From an uncultured Lachnospiraceae bacterium (lineage in GTDB: Bacteria > Bacillota_A > Clostridia > Lachnospirales > Lachnospiraceae): 34,394 bases of DNA. Of this stretch, positions 16,291 to 24,342 are shown in pieces (position 1 is the first letter of the stretch; the number at the start of each line of letters is the position of its first letter). Under the pieces are notes generated by a model. It was given only the letters and a program-made list of their open reading frames with translations. It was not told the DNA's origin and did no database searches. The stretch lies in assembly GCA_910585655.1 (NCBI GenBank), contig CAJUFW010000003.1, forward strand, positions 7,006 to 41,399, written 5' to 3'. Both the position numbers and the translations under genes were made by a program.

Positions 16291-17565
16291 TTATCGTACA
16301 ATCTCTGTTATTCTGATACCGAAGCTGTCTTCTATTACTACAACCTCACCTTTTGCTACAAATTTTCCATTGACGAGGACATCAATTGCCTCCCCGGCCA
16401 ATTTATTTAATTCTATGATCGTACCAGGTGAAAAATCCAAGATTTCTTTTATGGACTTGTTGGTTCTGCCTAGTTCCACCGTTACTTCTAACGGCACATC
16501 CATAATCAAATCAATGTTTTCCTGCTGAGCCAATGGACTGATATTCGTAGCAAACGACTGGAACTGCGCTGGCGCTACGTTGAAATTTTGTTGCGGCATA
16601 CCCATCTGTGGCATCCCCATACCTGCCATATTCGTGCCAGGCATCTGCATCCCATATCCAGGCATTCCCATCTGCTGTGCTGCCGGATTCGGCTGCATCA
16701 TACCTGCGTTCATCTGAGGCATACCAGGCTGCATCATAGCCCCCATCTGGTTCATTCCAGACATATCGGCTCCTGGCATTCCCATACCTGCACCTGCCAT
16801 ACCACCCATATCGGCGGCTCCTGGCATCGGCGCACTTGGCGCCGGCTGAGGCGGTTCCGGCTGAGACGGCGCTGCATTAGCCTCCGTCGATTCTATAAAC
16901 TTATTATACAAATCCTTTGCAAAATCAACCGGATATAACTGCATAAGTTCACTGTCTAAAAGCGTTCCTATCTCTAACCGGAAAGATACCCGGATAAAGG
17001 TTCCCTGTAAAAAAGGTCCTAAATTTTCACTGGAAATCGTATCGTTCAAATCGATCAGGCTTGCTACCGGCGGACTGATGTCCACCTTCTTTTCCAACAT
17101 AGAGGAAAGTGAGGTAGATGCCGAACCCATCATCTGGTTCATCGCCTCACCAATCGCACTTAGATGAAGTTCGGAAAGCTCGCTGTCCTCCGAAACCGTT
17201 CCGTCACCACCCATCATCAGATCCGTGATGATTTTTACGTCATCCTCCCGTAAAATCAGGACATTATTCCCGTCTAACCCCTCTATGTATGAAATTTGAA
17301 TAAATACACAAGGTCTTGTATAGGAATTCGAGATATCATCCCAGTTTGCAAGCGAAACATTCGGTGTTGTAATATTCACCCGCTGGTTAAGCAAAGTGGA
17401 CAATGTAGTCGCTGCCGTTCCCATGCTGATATTGGATATCTCCCCTATGGCGTCCTTTTCTTCCGAAGTGAGATATTCCTCCTCATGGGCGGCTTCTTCC
17501 TCTTCGTCGCCTCCTATGCTTCCTAGCAGGGCGTTGATCTCTTCCTGGGAGAGCATCTGATCCAT
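16291..17565 (-). CDS. fliY: Flagellar switch protein FliY (CheC-like plus FliN domain)
   Basis: 424 residues. The N-terminal peptide LSQEEINALLGSI (5-17) matches the CheY-P-binding peptide also present in FliM. A CheC-like domain (about 30-225) carries both phosphatase motifs, D38-E42-N45 and S136-E140-N143, so CheY-P phosphatase activity at the motor is expected, as for B. subtilis FliY. The C-terminal FliN domain (about 345-424, from LIMDVPLEVTVELGRTNKSI) forms the C-ring base. Between them lies an unusual linker (247-326) with 23 methionines in 80 residues, plus Gly, Pro and Gln, and no Lys or Arg. The usual linker is shorter and not so Met-rich. The gene is 4 bases after fliM. Confidence 0.96.
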   Translation of the reverse strand: MDQMLSQEEINALLGSIGGDEEEEAAHEEEYLTSEEKDAIGEISNISMGTAATTLSTLLNQRVNITTPNVSLANWDDISNSYTRPCVFIQISYIEGLDGNNVLILREDDVKIITDLMMGGDGTVSEDSELSELHLSAIGEAMNQMMGSASTSLSSMLEKKVDISPPVASLIDLNDTISSENLGPFLQGTFIRVSFRLEIGTLLDSELMQLYPVDFAKDLYNKFIESTEANAAPSQPEPPQPAPSAPMPGAADMGGMAGAGMGMPGADMSGMNQMGAMMQPGMPQMNAGMMQPNPAAQQMGMPGYGMQMPGTNMAGMGMPQMGMPQQNFNVAPAQFQSFATNISPLAQQENIDLIMDVPLEVTVELGRTNKSIKEILDFSPGTIIELNKLAGEAIDVLVNGKFVAKGEVVVIEDSFGIRITEIVR

Positions 17566-17569
17566 GTTC

Positions 17570-18550
17570 TCACTCCTCCTCTCTTACTATTGAAGTCACT
17601 CTTACTGCATATAAATCAGAAGAAGCTCCAGGCAATGCCTTGAACTTTTTCATATTGCCTACATAGACATCCAGCTCATCCTCTACCTTTGTATTGAGCC
17701 GGATCACATCCCCGATCTGGAGATTCATAAAATCATTGACAGAAAGCACGCTTTGACCAAGTACGGCGCGAACCGGAATCTGCGCCCTGGCAATCGTCAC
17801 TTCAATCATTTCCTCATAGCCCTTATCATCTTTTGCCTGCAGCGTCGAGAACCAATACTTTGTATTCAAACGGTCAATGACATCTTCCAATACGATATAC
17901 GGCAGACAAAAATTCACTAATCCCTCTACATTGGCAATTCGTACATTCAACGTCACTAACGCCGTCATCTCCTGCGGAGAAATGATCTGAGCAAACTGAG
18001 AATTCGTCTCAATCCGTACCAATCTCGGCTCAATCTCCAATACATTCTGCCATGGCTCCCGCAGCAGATTGGTACATACATTTAAGATACGCTCAATAAT
18101 CACTAACTCTATCTCGGAAAATTCCCTGGACTTTTCCAGAGGATTCCCACTTCCGCCTAACAGACGGTCAATAATGGCATATCCCAAATTAGACGCCATC
18201 TCTATGACCACATTTCCTTCTAATGGTGCAAAGTTCGCAATCCCCAAAAGCATCGGATTCGATAGAGCATTGGAAAACTCGGAATAGGTAATTACCTCGG
18301 AATTTACGACCTCTACCTGTACATTTTTACGTAGATAAGCCGACAGGTGCGAGGTCAGCAAACGTGCATAATGCTCATATATAGTCTCTAAAGTACGCAA
18401 ATGCTCTTTAGAAAACTTGGAGGGTCTGGCAAAATCGTATACCTTCACGGATTTTTCGCCGCTGTCCTTTAGGCCTTCCATATCCATCTCGCCACTATTA
18501 ATATTGGCAAGCAGCGCGTCTATCTCCTCCTGGGAAAGAACGTCACCCAT
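17570..18550 (-). CDS. fliM: Flagellar motor switch protein FliM
   Basis: 326 residues, normal length. LSQEEIDALLANI (5-17) is the CheY-P-binding peptide. The middle domain (about 45-230) includes RLLGGSGNPLEKSREFSEIE, the FliM loop that contacts FliG, and the C-terminal SpoA-like domain (about 245-326, from VTIARAQIPVRAVLGQSVLS) pairs with FliY. FliM lies between FliG and FliY in the C-ring and sets the direction of rotation. A 163-base gap separates it from fliL, the largest inside the operon, and this gap has a promoter-like sequence. The ATG is preceded by AGGGGGGTGAC. Confidence 0.97.
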   Translation of the reverse strand: MGDVLSQEEIDALLANINSGEMDMEGLKDSGEKSVKVYDFARPSKFSKEHLRTLETIYEHYARLLTSHLSAYLRKNVQVEVVNSEVITYSEFSNALSNPMLLGIANFAPLEGNVVIEMASNLGYAIIDRLLGGSGNPLEKSREFSEIELVIIERILNVCTNLLREPWQNVLEIEPRLVRIETNSQFAQIISPQEMTALVTLNVRIANVEGLVNFCLPYIVLEDVIDRLNTKYWFSTLQAKDDKGYEEMIEVTIARAQIPVRAVLGQSVLSVNDFMNLQIGDVIRLNTKVEDELDVYVGNMKKFKALPGASSDLYAVRVTSIVREEE

Positions 18551-18636
18551 TTTGTCACCCCCCTGGTGTTTATCACTTCTATTTTGACGAACTCCCAGAA
18601 ACTACCAGGAGTGTATCATTCGTCTCCCTGAAAAAT

Positions 18637-18665
18637 AGTATACTTCAAAGAAGTATGATTTGCAA
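18637..18665 (-). promoter_or_regulatory. Candidate internal sigma-A promoter before fliM, overlapping a palindrome
   Basis: On the minus strand TTGCAA (18660-18665) and TATACT (18637-18642) are spaced by exactly 17 bases. The spacer and -10 contain ATACTTC-TTT-GAAGTAT, a 7-bp perfect palindrome followed by ACTATTTTT. The same segment could act as an operator over the promoter or as a weak AT-rich terminator hairpin. It is in the longest gap within the operon. Confidence 0.4.
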
Positions 18666-18713
18666 CTATTAAAACGCAAAAAATAAAATTGGCAGCCTTT
18701 CCCTGACACCAGA

Positions 18714-19229
18714 CTATTGGAGACGCAGGTTCTTAAAGGAAATATCCGTGATTGTCGTCGAACCAAATTTTATATGAAGATTCTCTAAAACCTCCTGCTT
18801 GACAAGATCTCTGTTATTTTGTACCTCGTCCTTTGTATATTCGCTAAACGTCGTGCTGACCACCTCGGTAATCGTCGCGCCATAACCCGCGATTCCCTCG
18901 CTTAACGTCTTGTAATCATCGCCCTTTTTATTGAGGTATACCGTAACCTGGTCGATAACAGCATATGGATCTTTCAGTTCGCCTTCCACGCTTTTTAAGT
19001 TGATCGTCAACGCACTGTTTTCTAACGCTACCGCTTCCATATCGGTGATCGCCACATCCGATTTTGGCAACGGAGATTCTAACTCCAAATCAATAATAGA
19101 CGCCACCTGGGTAATCAGGGCGTTGGATTTGCTGACAGCCGGAACAACAGTAAAAATAACCGTTGCTGTCAGAGCTACGTTGACAAAGCACAATGCAATC
19201 ACGATGATTGTCAAGATATTTTTCTTCAT
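18714..19229 (-). CDS. fliL: Flagellar basal body-associated protein FliL
   Basis: 171 residues. One N-terminal membrane helix (about 5-27, ILTIIVIALCFVNVALTATV) is followed by an extracytoplasmic domain with the FliL pattern, ending ENLHIKFGSTTITDISFKNL, where the C-terminal beta strand is typical. FliL surrounds the stator at the motor and supports torque or stator stability. It starts 11 bases after motB. Stator genes and fliL together in the main operon differ from B. subtilis, where motAB is elsewhere. Confidence 0.92.
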   Translation of the reverse strand: MKKNILTIIVIALCFVNVALTATVIFTVVPAVSKSNALITQVASIIDLELESPLPKSDVAITDMEAVALENSALTINLKSVEGELKDPYAVIDQVTVYLNKKGDDYKTLSEGIAGYGATITEVVSTTFSEYTKDEVQNNRDLVKQEVLENLHIKFGSTTITDISFKNLRLQ

Positions 19230-19240
19230 GATTTCGTCTC

Positions 19241-20101
19241 CTATTCTGCTATTTTACTATAGATTTTAATTTCTACCCTACGGTTTTTCTGACGTCCCTC
19301 CGGTGTCTTATTGCTGGCAATCGGATGATATTCTCCTTTTCCCGACGCCTCTAGCATCTCCGGATCCATACCGCACGTATCTACCAAATAATCATATACA
19401 GCACAGGCTCGCCCGGAAGAAAGCCATAGGTTGTTGGGAAAAATCTGGATATCTGTCATTGGGACATTATCCGTATGTCCTTCTATTTTTATCTCAAAGT
19501 CTTCAAAATGCTTTAAAACTTCACTTGCCTTATTTAAAATCGGTTTGGCGTCTTCTTTGATATCCGCTTTTCCGGAATCGAACAGCAAATAGCCGCTGAT
19601 CGAAAGCTGAACGTAATTATAAGCGCTGTCTAGCCCTAATTCCATATAGTCTTCCAAATGGTACTGAGCCAGCAAATCTGCCACATCGCCATACAGCTCC
19701 TCGGTCGCTCCCTTCATCTGCTCCTGGTACTGCTCCACCAGTTCCTCCTCCGAAAGCCCGCCGGTCTGATCCTTTTCCTCTCCAAAGCCTCCCGCATTCT
19801 CTCCCTCCGTTTCATTGGAAGGGATATCGACGCCTAAGTTGGAATAATACTCGCTTAATTCATTGAGCTGGCTGACACCGCTCGAAATCAGGATTCCATC
19901 TGAAAGGGCAGAGCCTCCTCCCGAAAACACACTGAAACTGTTTTGCAGGGACTCTACTACCTTTTCCCATTTTTCATTGTCAATCGAAGACATGGAAAAA
20001 AGCAGCACGAAAAAGCAAAGCAGTAGGTTCATCAAATCACTGAATGTCGCCATCCATTCCGGCGAGCCTTTCTTTGGCTCTTCCGGCTTCTTTTTCGCCA
20101 T
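19241..20101 (-). CDS. motB: Flagellar stator protein MotB
   Basis: 286 residues. A basic N-terminus (MAKKKPEEPKKG) precedes one membrane helix (about 18-38) that carries the proton-channel aspartate D22 in FSDLMNLLLCFFVLLFS. The periplasm-side linker (40-160) holds the plug and a Gly/Glu-rich stretch. The OmpA-like peptidoglycan-binding domain (about 165-283) includes EGHTDNVP (207-214) and GEYHPIASNKTPEGRQKNRR. The channel residue is consistent with proton or sodium use; the ion cannot be decided by eye. The start overlaps the motA stop by one base (TAATG). Confidence 0.97.
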   Translation of the reverse strand: MAKKKPEEPKKGSPEWMATFSDLMNLLLCFFVLLFSMSSIDNEKWEKVVESLQNSFSVFSGGGSALSDGILISSGVSQLNELSEYYSNLGVDIPSNETEGENAGGFGEEKDQTGGLSEEELVEQYQEQMKGATEELYGDVADLLAQYHLEDYMELGLDSAYNYVQLSISGYLLFDSGKADIKEDAKPILNKASEVLKHFEDFEIKIEGHTDNVPMTDIQIFPNNLWLSSGRACAVYDYLVDTCGMDPEMLEASGKGEYHPIASNKTPEGRQKNRRVEIKIYSKIAE

Positions 20102-20898
20102 TATTCCTCACCGCCTTCGTTCTCGTTCATGAACTCCCTATCCTCCGGTGCAAGGAAAGACTTTAATTTCTCCTCGATAACACGCGGATTTTCTCCTGCC
20201 TGGATGGAAAGCAGTCCTTCTACCAGAACCTCCTTCATCTTCATTTCTGCTCCGTCGTGATCTTTTAATTTCGTAGCCACCGGCGTACAGATCCAGTTCG
20301 CAAGCAAGGAACCATAAAAGGTGGTAATCAAGGCTACTGCCATCTGCGGTCCGACGGATGTCGGATCGGACATATTTGCAAGCATGTTGATAAGACCAAT
20401 CAACGTACCAATCATACCCCAGGCAGGACCCATCGCTCCCAAGTTCTCCCAAAAGCTGATTTTTTCCTTATGCCGATCTCCGATACATACCAGCTCGGTC
20501 TCTAAAATGCTTCGTACCAATTCCGGATCCGTACCATCTACGATCAGCAGGATACCCTTTTTCATAAAGGCGTCCTCTAAGCTTCCTGCCGCTTCTTCCA
20601 AAGCCAGCAGACCGTCCTTTCTCGCTACGTTAGACAGGTCTATGATATTTTTAATAACCTCTGCCTCATTCGTCACCATTGGTTTCATAATCAGGGTAAA
20701 GCTTTTCAAATAGCCGACATAAGTTTTGATATCCTTCGCCGCCATCAGAATTGCGCAGAACGCGCCGCCAAAGGTAATCAGCGCTGATTTCCAGTCCAAG
20801 AACCCCATAATAGCAATAGGTCCCTGATCTCCTGACATGATACTAAAAAGCATCAGTACCAGCGCCATCAGCATACCAATCAGACTTGCTATATCCAC
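20101..20898 (-). CDS. motA: Flagellar stator protein MotA
   Basis: 265 residues with four membrane helices (about 4-22, 33-53, 150-172 and 182-204). The cytoplasmic loop has the conserved basic/acidic torque region around VARKDGLLALEEAAGSLEDA, which contacts FliG, and GPAWGMIGTLIGLINMLANM with the following DPTSVGPQMAVALITTFYG is the MotA family signature with the functional prolines. The start codon is GTG at 20898, with GAGAGG about 9 bases ahead. Five MotA subunits surround two MotB subunits. It is 48 bases after flbD. Confidence 0.97.
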   Translation of the reverse strand: MDIASLIGMLMALVLMLFSIMSGDQGPIAIMGFLDWKSALITFGGAFCAILMAAKDIKTYVGYLKSFTLIMKPMVTNEAEVIKNIIDLSNVARKDGLLALEEAAGSLEDAFMKKGILLIVDGTDPELVRSILETELVCIGDRHKEKISFWENLGAMGPAWGMIGTLIGLINMLANMSDPTSVGPQMAVALITTFYGSLLANWICTPVATKLKDHDGAEMKMKEVLVEGLLSIQAGENPRVIEEKLKSFLAPEDREFMNENEGGEE

Positions 20899-20946
20899 GA
20901 CAACACACCTCTCTCTTACTTGTAATAATTTTTGTCATTCTTTTAT

Positions 20947-21216
20947 TTATGTAATCAGCGTTCCTTCTTGCTTCTGGCTGGCTTTTTCCGGTTCCTCTCC
21001 TCCGTTTGCCTCATCGTCAGCTTTCAGCAAAAAACCGCCATAAATCTCGCGCTTATAGTATTTTACTAAATTTTTCACGTTTTGTCTACTTTCTTTTACA
21101 AAGATTTTTTTTCCAGTCGTCATCGTTATAACGGTATCCGGAACTTCCTCGACGGTTTCAATCAAATCAGCGTTTAACGTAAAACGCACTCCATTCATCT
21201 TCGTCAGCTCGATCAT
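20947..21216 (-). CDS. flbD: Flagellar protein FlbD (SwrD)
   Basis: 89 residues. The core (1-62) is the FlbD/SwrD family: MIELTKMNGVRFTLNADLIE, then PDTVITMTTGKKIFVKES and a short C-terminal helix. The remainder (63-89) is a polar Glu/Gln/Lys tail not found in the 60-70 residue homologues. In B. subtilis SwrD raises motor torque through the MotAB stator; here the gene lies directly before motA, which fits. It follows flgE across a 132-base gap containing a large inverted repeat. The ATG is preceded by AAGGAGG. Confidence 0.9.
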   Translation of the reverse strand: MIELTKMNGVRFTLNADLIETVEEVPDTVITMTTGKKIFVKESRQNVKNLVKYYKREIYGGFLLKADDEANGGEEPEKASQKQEGTLIT

Positions 21217-21285
21217 GTTCTGTATGCCTCCTTGCTACAAAAATAAAAACCCGGTTCGGAGAACTTTCCTGTGATACGAACATAA

Positions 21286-21340
21286 GCGTGCCGGCGAGAG
21301 CGGTTCTCTACCAAATACAAGCCCGCTATCGCTGGCACGC
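21286..21340 (-). repeat. Large imperfect inverted repeat between flgE and flbD
   Basis: The arms GCGTGCC-a-GCGA-t-AGCGG and CCGCT-c-TCGC-c-GGCACGC pair over 16 bp with two internal mismatches around a 19-nt loop (minus-strand sense). It starts 8 bases after the flgE stop. No T-run follows, so it is not a standard intrinsic terminator. GAGAAC at the loop-stem border (21303-21308) is complementary to GTTCTC further downstream (21259-21264), which would allow a competing fold. Likely an mRNA processing or stability element. Confidence 0.6.
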
Positions 21341-21348
21341 CATTGTCA

Positions 21349-22890
21349 TTATCTCTTCAGATTAATCAATTCTTCTAAGAGAGTGTCTGACGTTGTAATA
21401 ATTCTGGAGTTTGCCTGAAATCCTCTCTGAGTTGTAATCATATCCGTAAACTGGGAAGACAAGTCTACGTTGGACATCTCTACGATACCTGGAGAAAGGC
21501 TGCCGCCGTTATCCGTCGGATCCTGACCCACTCCATTAAATCTGCCGGAGTTTTGTGTTTCTTTAAACAAACTGTCTCCGATTGATTCCAAACCGGACGG
21601 ATTTGAAAAAGAAGCGACTGCGATCTGCCCTAACAGTTTTAAATCACTGTTGCTGTAAGAAGCATAAATCTTACCGGCAGAATCTATCGAAATTCCTGTC
21701 ATTTCCCCGGCTGTTTTTCCCTTTCCTCGTCCTTCCGTATCTCCCATAGTAGATTCCAGAGAAGTAGAACCGCTGCCGCTATACATGGTCAAATAGGAAA
21801 AATCAATATCTACTCCGCTGACTCCATTTGTCGCAGCTCCATCCTCTTCTTCTCCTGTTGTCGGAGGAGAAAACGGATCTTCCGGGAAGCCTGTTACTAA
21901 TAAATTCATGCTCTTAATAATTTCCTCTGCAGTAGTCGGACGCTCTGTCGTATCCCCTCCTGCCAGGGAAGAAAAGCTTCCGCCGTCTCCGTTAAAGATT
22001 ACGTTAAAGCCTTCCTGCTCTCCAAAGGAAAAGGTTTTTGTATCTTCATCATATTCCGGCGTCAAGTCAATGGTATCTTCACCAATCTTTAACGTAACTC
22101 CTAACCCATCAATGACCTGATAACCCGGACCGCCATCCTCTCCGCCGTCTTCTGTTCGCTGTAGGAAGATAGAATTGTTGTTAGAATCCACAATATCCTT
22201 TAACTGTACGTTATAGGCATTGGCGCTTTCCTCTGTCTGCGTCATCGTAAATTTTGCCGTATAATAATAACCTAAATTATCATAAAAGCTGACCTGGAAA
22301 TTCTTTCCTGTTGTTCCCGGAGCAATCTGAGTATCCTTTTTATCAATATTTCCCGTCATATAAGCATAGTCCGTCTTTTCCGGCGGTACGCTTAAATTCT
22401 CCGGAGACATAATTCTCAAATCAGAAACTTCTGCCGATTTCGTCTTTGTCGGATCATCCGGATCGACCTGCCATCCCTGTACAATCGCCCCGGTCGCGGT
22501 ACAAAGCGTTCCGTTCCCGTCTACCATAAACGCGCCGTTTTTGGTAAAATAATTTGTCCCGCCGCTTTTGACGATAAAGAACGCGTCGCCGTTTATCATG
22601 ACATGGAACGGATCGTTAGTCGTCTGAGCGCCACCCGGTTCTTTAATGTTTTTGGTAATTGACGCCATTGTCGATCCAAGACCGATCTGCTTGGCATTGA
22701 TACCGGCTTTTCCGGTGGTATCATTGGCGCCGGACGATGCCTGTGTCGTCTGATAAAAAACATCGTTAAAAATAACGGTGCTGGCTTTAAAACCAGCGGT
22801 ATTGACGTTGGCGATATTATTACCGATTACGTCCATTTTGCTCTGGTGTGTTCTAAGACCTGCCACACCGGCATACATTGCTCGCATCAT
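21349..22890 (-). CDS. flgE: Flagellar hook protein FlgE
   Basis: 513 residues, in the range of Gram-positive hook proteins. The N-terminal rod/hook motif IGNNIANVNTAGFKAS (22-37) and the C-terminal helix with VDLSSQFTDMITTQRGFQAN and ITTSDTLLEELINLKR form the D0 coiled-coil. The middle (about 145-430) is the variable surface domain, with Gly/Glu-rich acidic loops such as EDGGEDGGPGY and TTGEEEDGAATNG. Two adjacent ATG codons (MMR) are possible starts; GGGAGG lies 10 bases before the first. Hook subunits are exported and polymerise on the rod under the FlgD cap. Strong hairpins lie on both sides of the gene. Confidence 0.95.
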   Translation of the reverse strand: MMRAMYAGVAGLRTHQSKMDVIGNNIANVNTAGFKASTVIFNDVFYQTTQASSGANDTTGKAGINAKQIGLGSTMASITKNIKEPGGAQTTNDPFHVMINGDAFFIVKSGGTNYFTKNGAFMVDGNGTLCTATGAIVQGWQVDPDDPTKTKSAEVSDLRIMSPENLSVPPEKTDYAYMTGNIDKKDTQIAPGTTGKNFQVSFYDNLGYYYTAKFTMTQTEESANAYNVQLKDIVDSNNNSIFLQRTEDGGEDGGPGYQVIDGLGVTLKIGEDTIDLTPEYDEDTKTFSFGEQEGFNVIFNGDGGSFSSLAGGDTTERPTTAEEIIKSMNLLVTGFPEDPFSPPTTGEEEDGAATNGVSGVDIDFSYLTMYSGSGSTSLESTMGDTEGRGKGKTAGEMTGISIDSAGKIYASYSNSDLKLLGQIAVASFSNPSGLESIGDSLFKETQNSGRFNGVGQDPTDNGGSLSPGIVEMSNVDLSSQFTDMITTQRGFQANSRIITTSDTLLEELINLKR

Positions 22891-22921
22891 AATGAATTGA
22901 CCTCCCTGTGTCTGTGCAGCT

Positions 22922-22949
22922 CCCGTCCCCTCTGTCAGTCGGGGACGGG
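22922..22949 (-). repeat. Strong 9-bp GC hairpin upstream of flgE
   Basis: CCCGTCCCC and GGGGACGGG pair perfectly around the 10-nt loop gactgacaga on the minus strand. It lies in the 81-base gap between the TIGR02530 gene and flgE and ends about 32 bases before the flgE ATG. No T-run follows, so termination is unlikely. A 5' stabiliser or a processing barrier for the flgE message is the likely role. Confidence 0.7.
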
Positions 22950-22971
22950 GAAGCCTCCGTTTTGGTCCGGC

Positions 22972-23373
22972 TTAACTAAATACTGCACCGTCAATATTCG
23001 TAAACACTTTGCTATCGTTTTCCCCCATCGCTGTCACTACCGTATTGTTTTTGACGTTTACGATAAACGCCAGATCATCTACGATAATCAAAGACTCCTG
23101 TATTCCCTTCTGCCTCGCCCGATCCGTTCCGTTGTGCAGCCGTAACATCTGCTCTTCGGACAGACGGATTTGACGGCTTGAAAGCCGTTCGTTGGCATGG
23201 CGGGAAAACTTTAATTCCTGTGCCTCTTCCTGTTTGACAGATATGGATTTTAAGAGTTCTCCAAAGCTGGCCTTCGCTTCTTTTGGAGCCGCTGCCTGCT
23301 TTGCCGGATTCTGTTTAAGATATGCCCCGGTCATCTGTTCAATGGAAGTAAAATTGCCATTTTTAATATTCAA
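22972..23373 (-). CDS. TIGR02530 family flagellar operon protein
   Basis: 133 residues. The family is found beside flgD and flgE in Firmicutes and spirochaetes and its role is not settled. It opens MNIKNGNFTSIEQMTGAYLK and has the conserved central segment FSRHANERLSSRQIRLSEEQ followed by LIIVDDLAFIVNVKNNTVV and a VFTNIDGAVF end. The start codon is TTG at 23373, with AAAGGAG about 11 bases ahead; no ATG is better placed. It is cytoplasmic by composition. It lies 71 bases after flgD, 81 bases before flgE. Confidence 0.85.
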   Translation of the reverse strand: MNIKNGNFTSIEQMTGAYLKQNPAKQAAAPKEAKASFGELLKSISVKQEEAQELKFSRHANERLSSRQIRLSEEQMLRLHNGTDRARQKGIQESLIIVDDLAFIVNVKNNTVVTAMGENDSKVFTNIDGAVFS

Positions 23374-23444
23374 GCTATGACACGCTCCTTTCGCTTAGAA
23401 GCTACGCCTTTCTACTCTATTCTGCTTCTGTTTCCAGTATCCTT

Positions 23445-24320
23445 TTACTTTTTAGAGGAATCCCCTGTTGTACCGGAACCTTCTGTTTCGCCAGAACCAG
23501 GCTTTTCTGTACCCTCGGTTCCTCCTGTGCCGGAATCACCTTCTGTACCGCTTCCGTCAGAACTTCCTTCAGAGGAATCTGTTACTACCAGCAAGAAATT
23601 CCCTGTACTGGTCGTATTATAGCTGTCGTTAAAGACAACCATCGGCGTATAGCTGCCTACTTTCAGTTCTTCTAAGGCTTTGGCGGCTATTGTCACCGTG
23701 CCGTCCTCGTCTATGCTGACGTATTCTGCCGGAATAACCTCTTCGTCTATCACAACTGCGATAGCTGTTGCTTTCCCCTGCTCCTTACCCATATTTACTT
23801 TAAAGGTAACATCCGCCGGGTTTGCAAGATCATACGCAGCATTGGAAGTCTCTACCTTCGGCATATAATTTTCTTTTAAATAATTGTAATCGATGATAGA
23901 TACCAGATCGTCCATCGGATACAACTCGCCTTTTACGGAAAGATAAGCCTGACCGCCTTTCATCGTCACATAGTCTACCTGACCGCTGATCGTCTTGGTC
24001 TCTCCACTGCCTACCTTGGTATTTAAAATAACTTCCTGACCAACCAGATTTAACGCCTGCGAATTGGTCATTACCTGGCTCATCTTCTGCATCTCCTCTA
24101 AGGAAGAGAAGGAAGCGAGCTGGGAAATCCACTCGGTATCGCTTGTCGGCTCTAACGGATCCTGATTTTCCATCTGGCAGACCAAAAGCTGTAAAAAGGC
24201 ATCCTTTCCCAACGCATTCATTTCCTCTGCTGTCTTGGGTTTGTTCAGCTTATCGTTCTGCTCTAAAATACCGTCTATTACCGAGGCGACTGGTCCCATT
24301 GTCGTTTTTGTAGCACTCAT
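23445..24320 (-). CDS. flgD: Flagellar hook-capping protein FlgD
   Basis: 291 residues. The hallmark FlgD segment FLQLLVCQMENQDPLEPTSD (42-61) lies in the exported N-terminal domain, followed by WISQLASFSSLEEMQKM. A hook-like tudor/Fn3 domain covers about 100-245. Residues 248-291 are a low-complexity tail of Ser, Gly, Thr, Glu and Asp ending in SSKK, which is not part of the family core. FlgD caps the growing hook. It follows fliK after 22 bases. The Cys in QLLVCQM replaces the more usual Ala. Confidence 0.92.
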   Translation of the reverse strand: MSATKTTMGPVASVIDGILEQNDKLNKPKTAEEMNALGKDAFLQLLVCQMENQDPLEPTSDTEWISQLASFSSLEEMQKMSQVMTNSQALNLVGQEVILNTKVGSGETKTISGQVDYVTMKGGQAYLSVKGELYPMDDLVSIIDYNYLKENYMPKVETSNAAYDLANPADVTFKVNMGKEQGKATAIAVVIDEEVIPAEYVSIDEDGTVTIAAKALEELKVGSYTPMVVFNDSYNTTSTGNFLLVVTDSSEGSSDGSGTEGDSGTGGTEGTEKPGSGETEGSGTTGDSSKK

Positions 24321-24342
24321 GCCCTCACTCCTTTCTGTCTGA

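Noticed and set aside
16754..16815. Two GCCGATAT boxes in the FliY Met-rich linker
   Set aside because: They are codon repeats and lack a -35 box at the right distance.
19038..19065. AAAA-N16-CCGATAT inside fliL
   Set aside because: The -35 box is off consensus and the site is within codons; probably chance.
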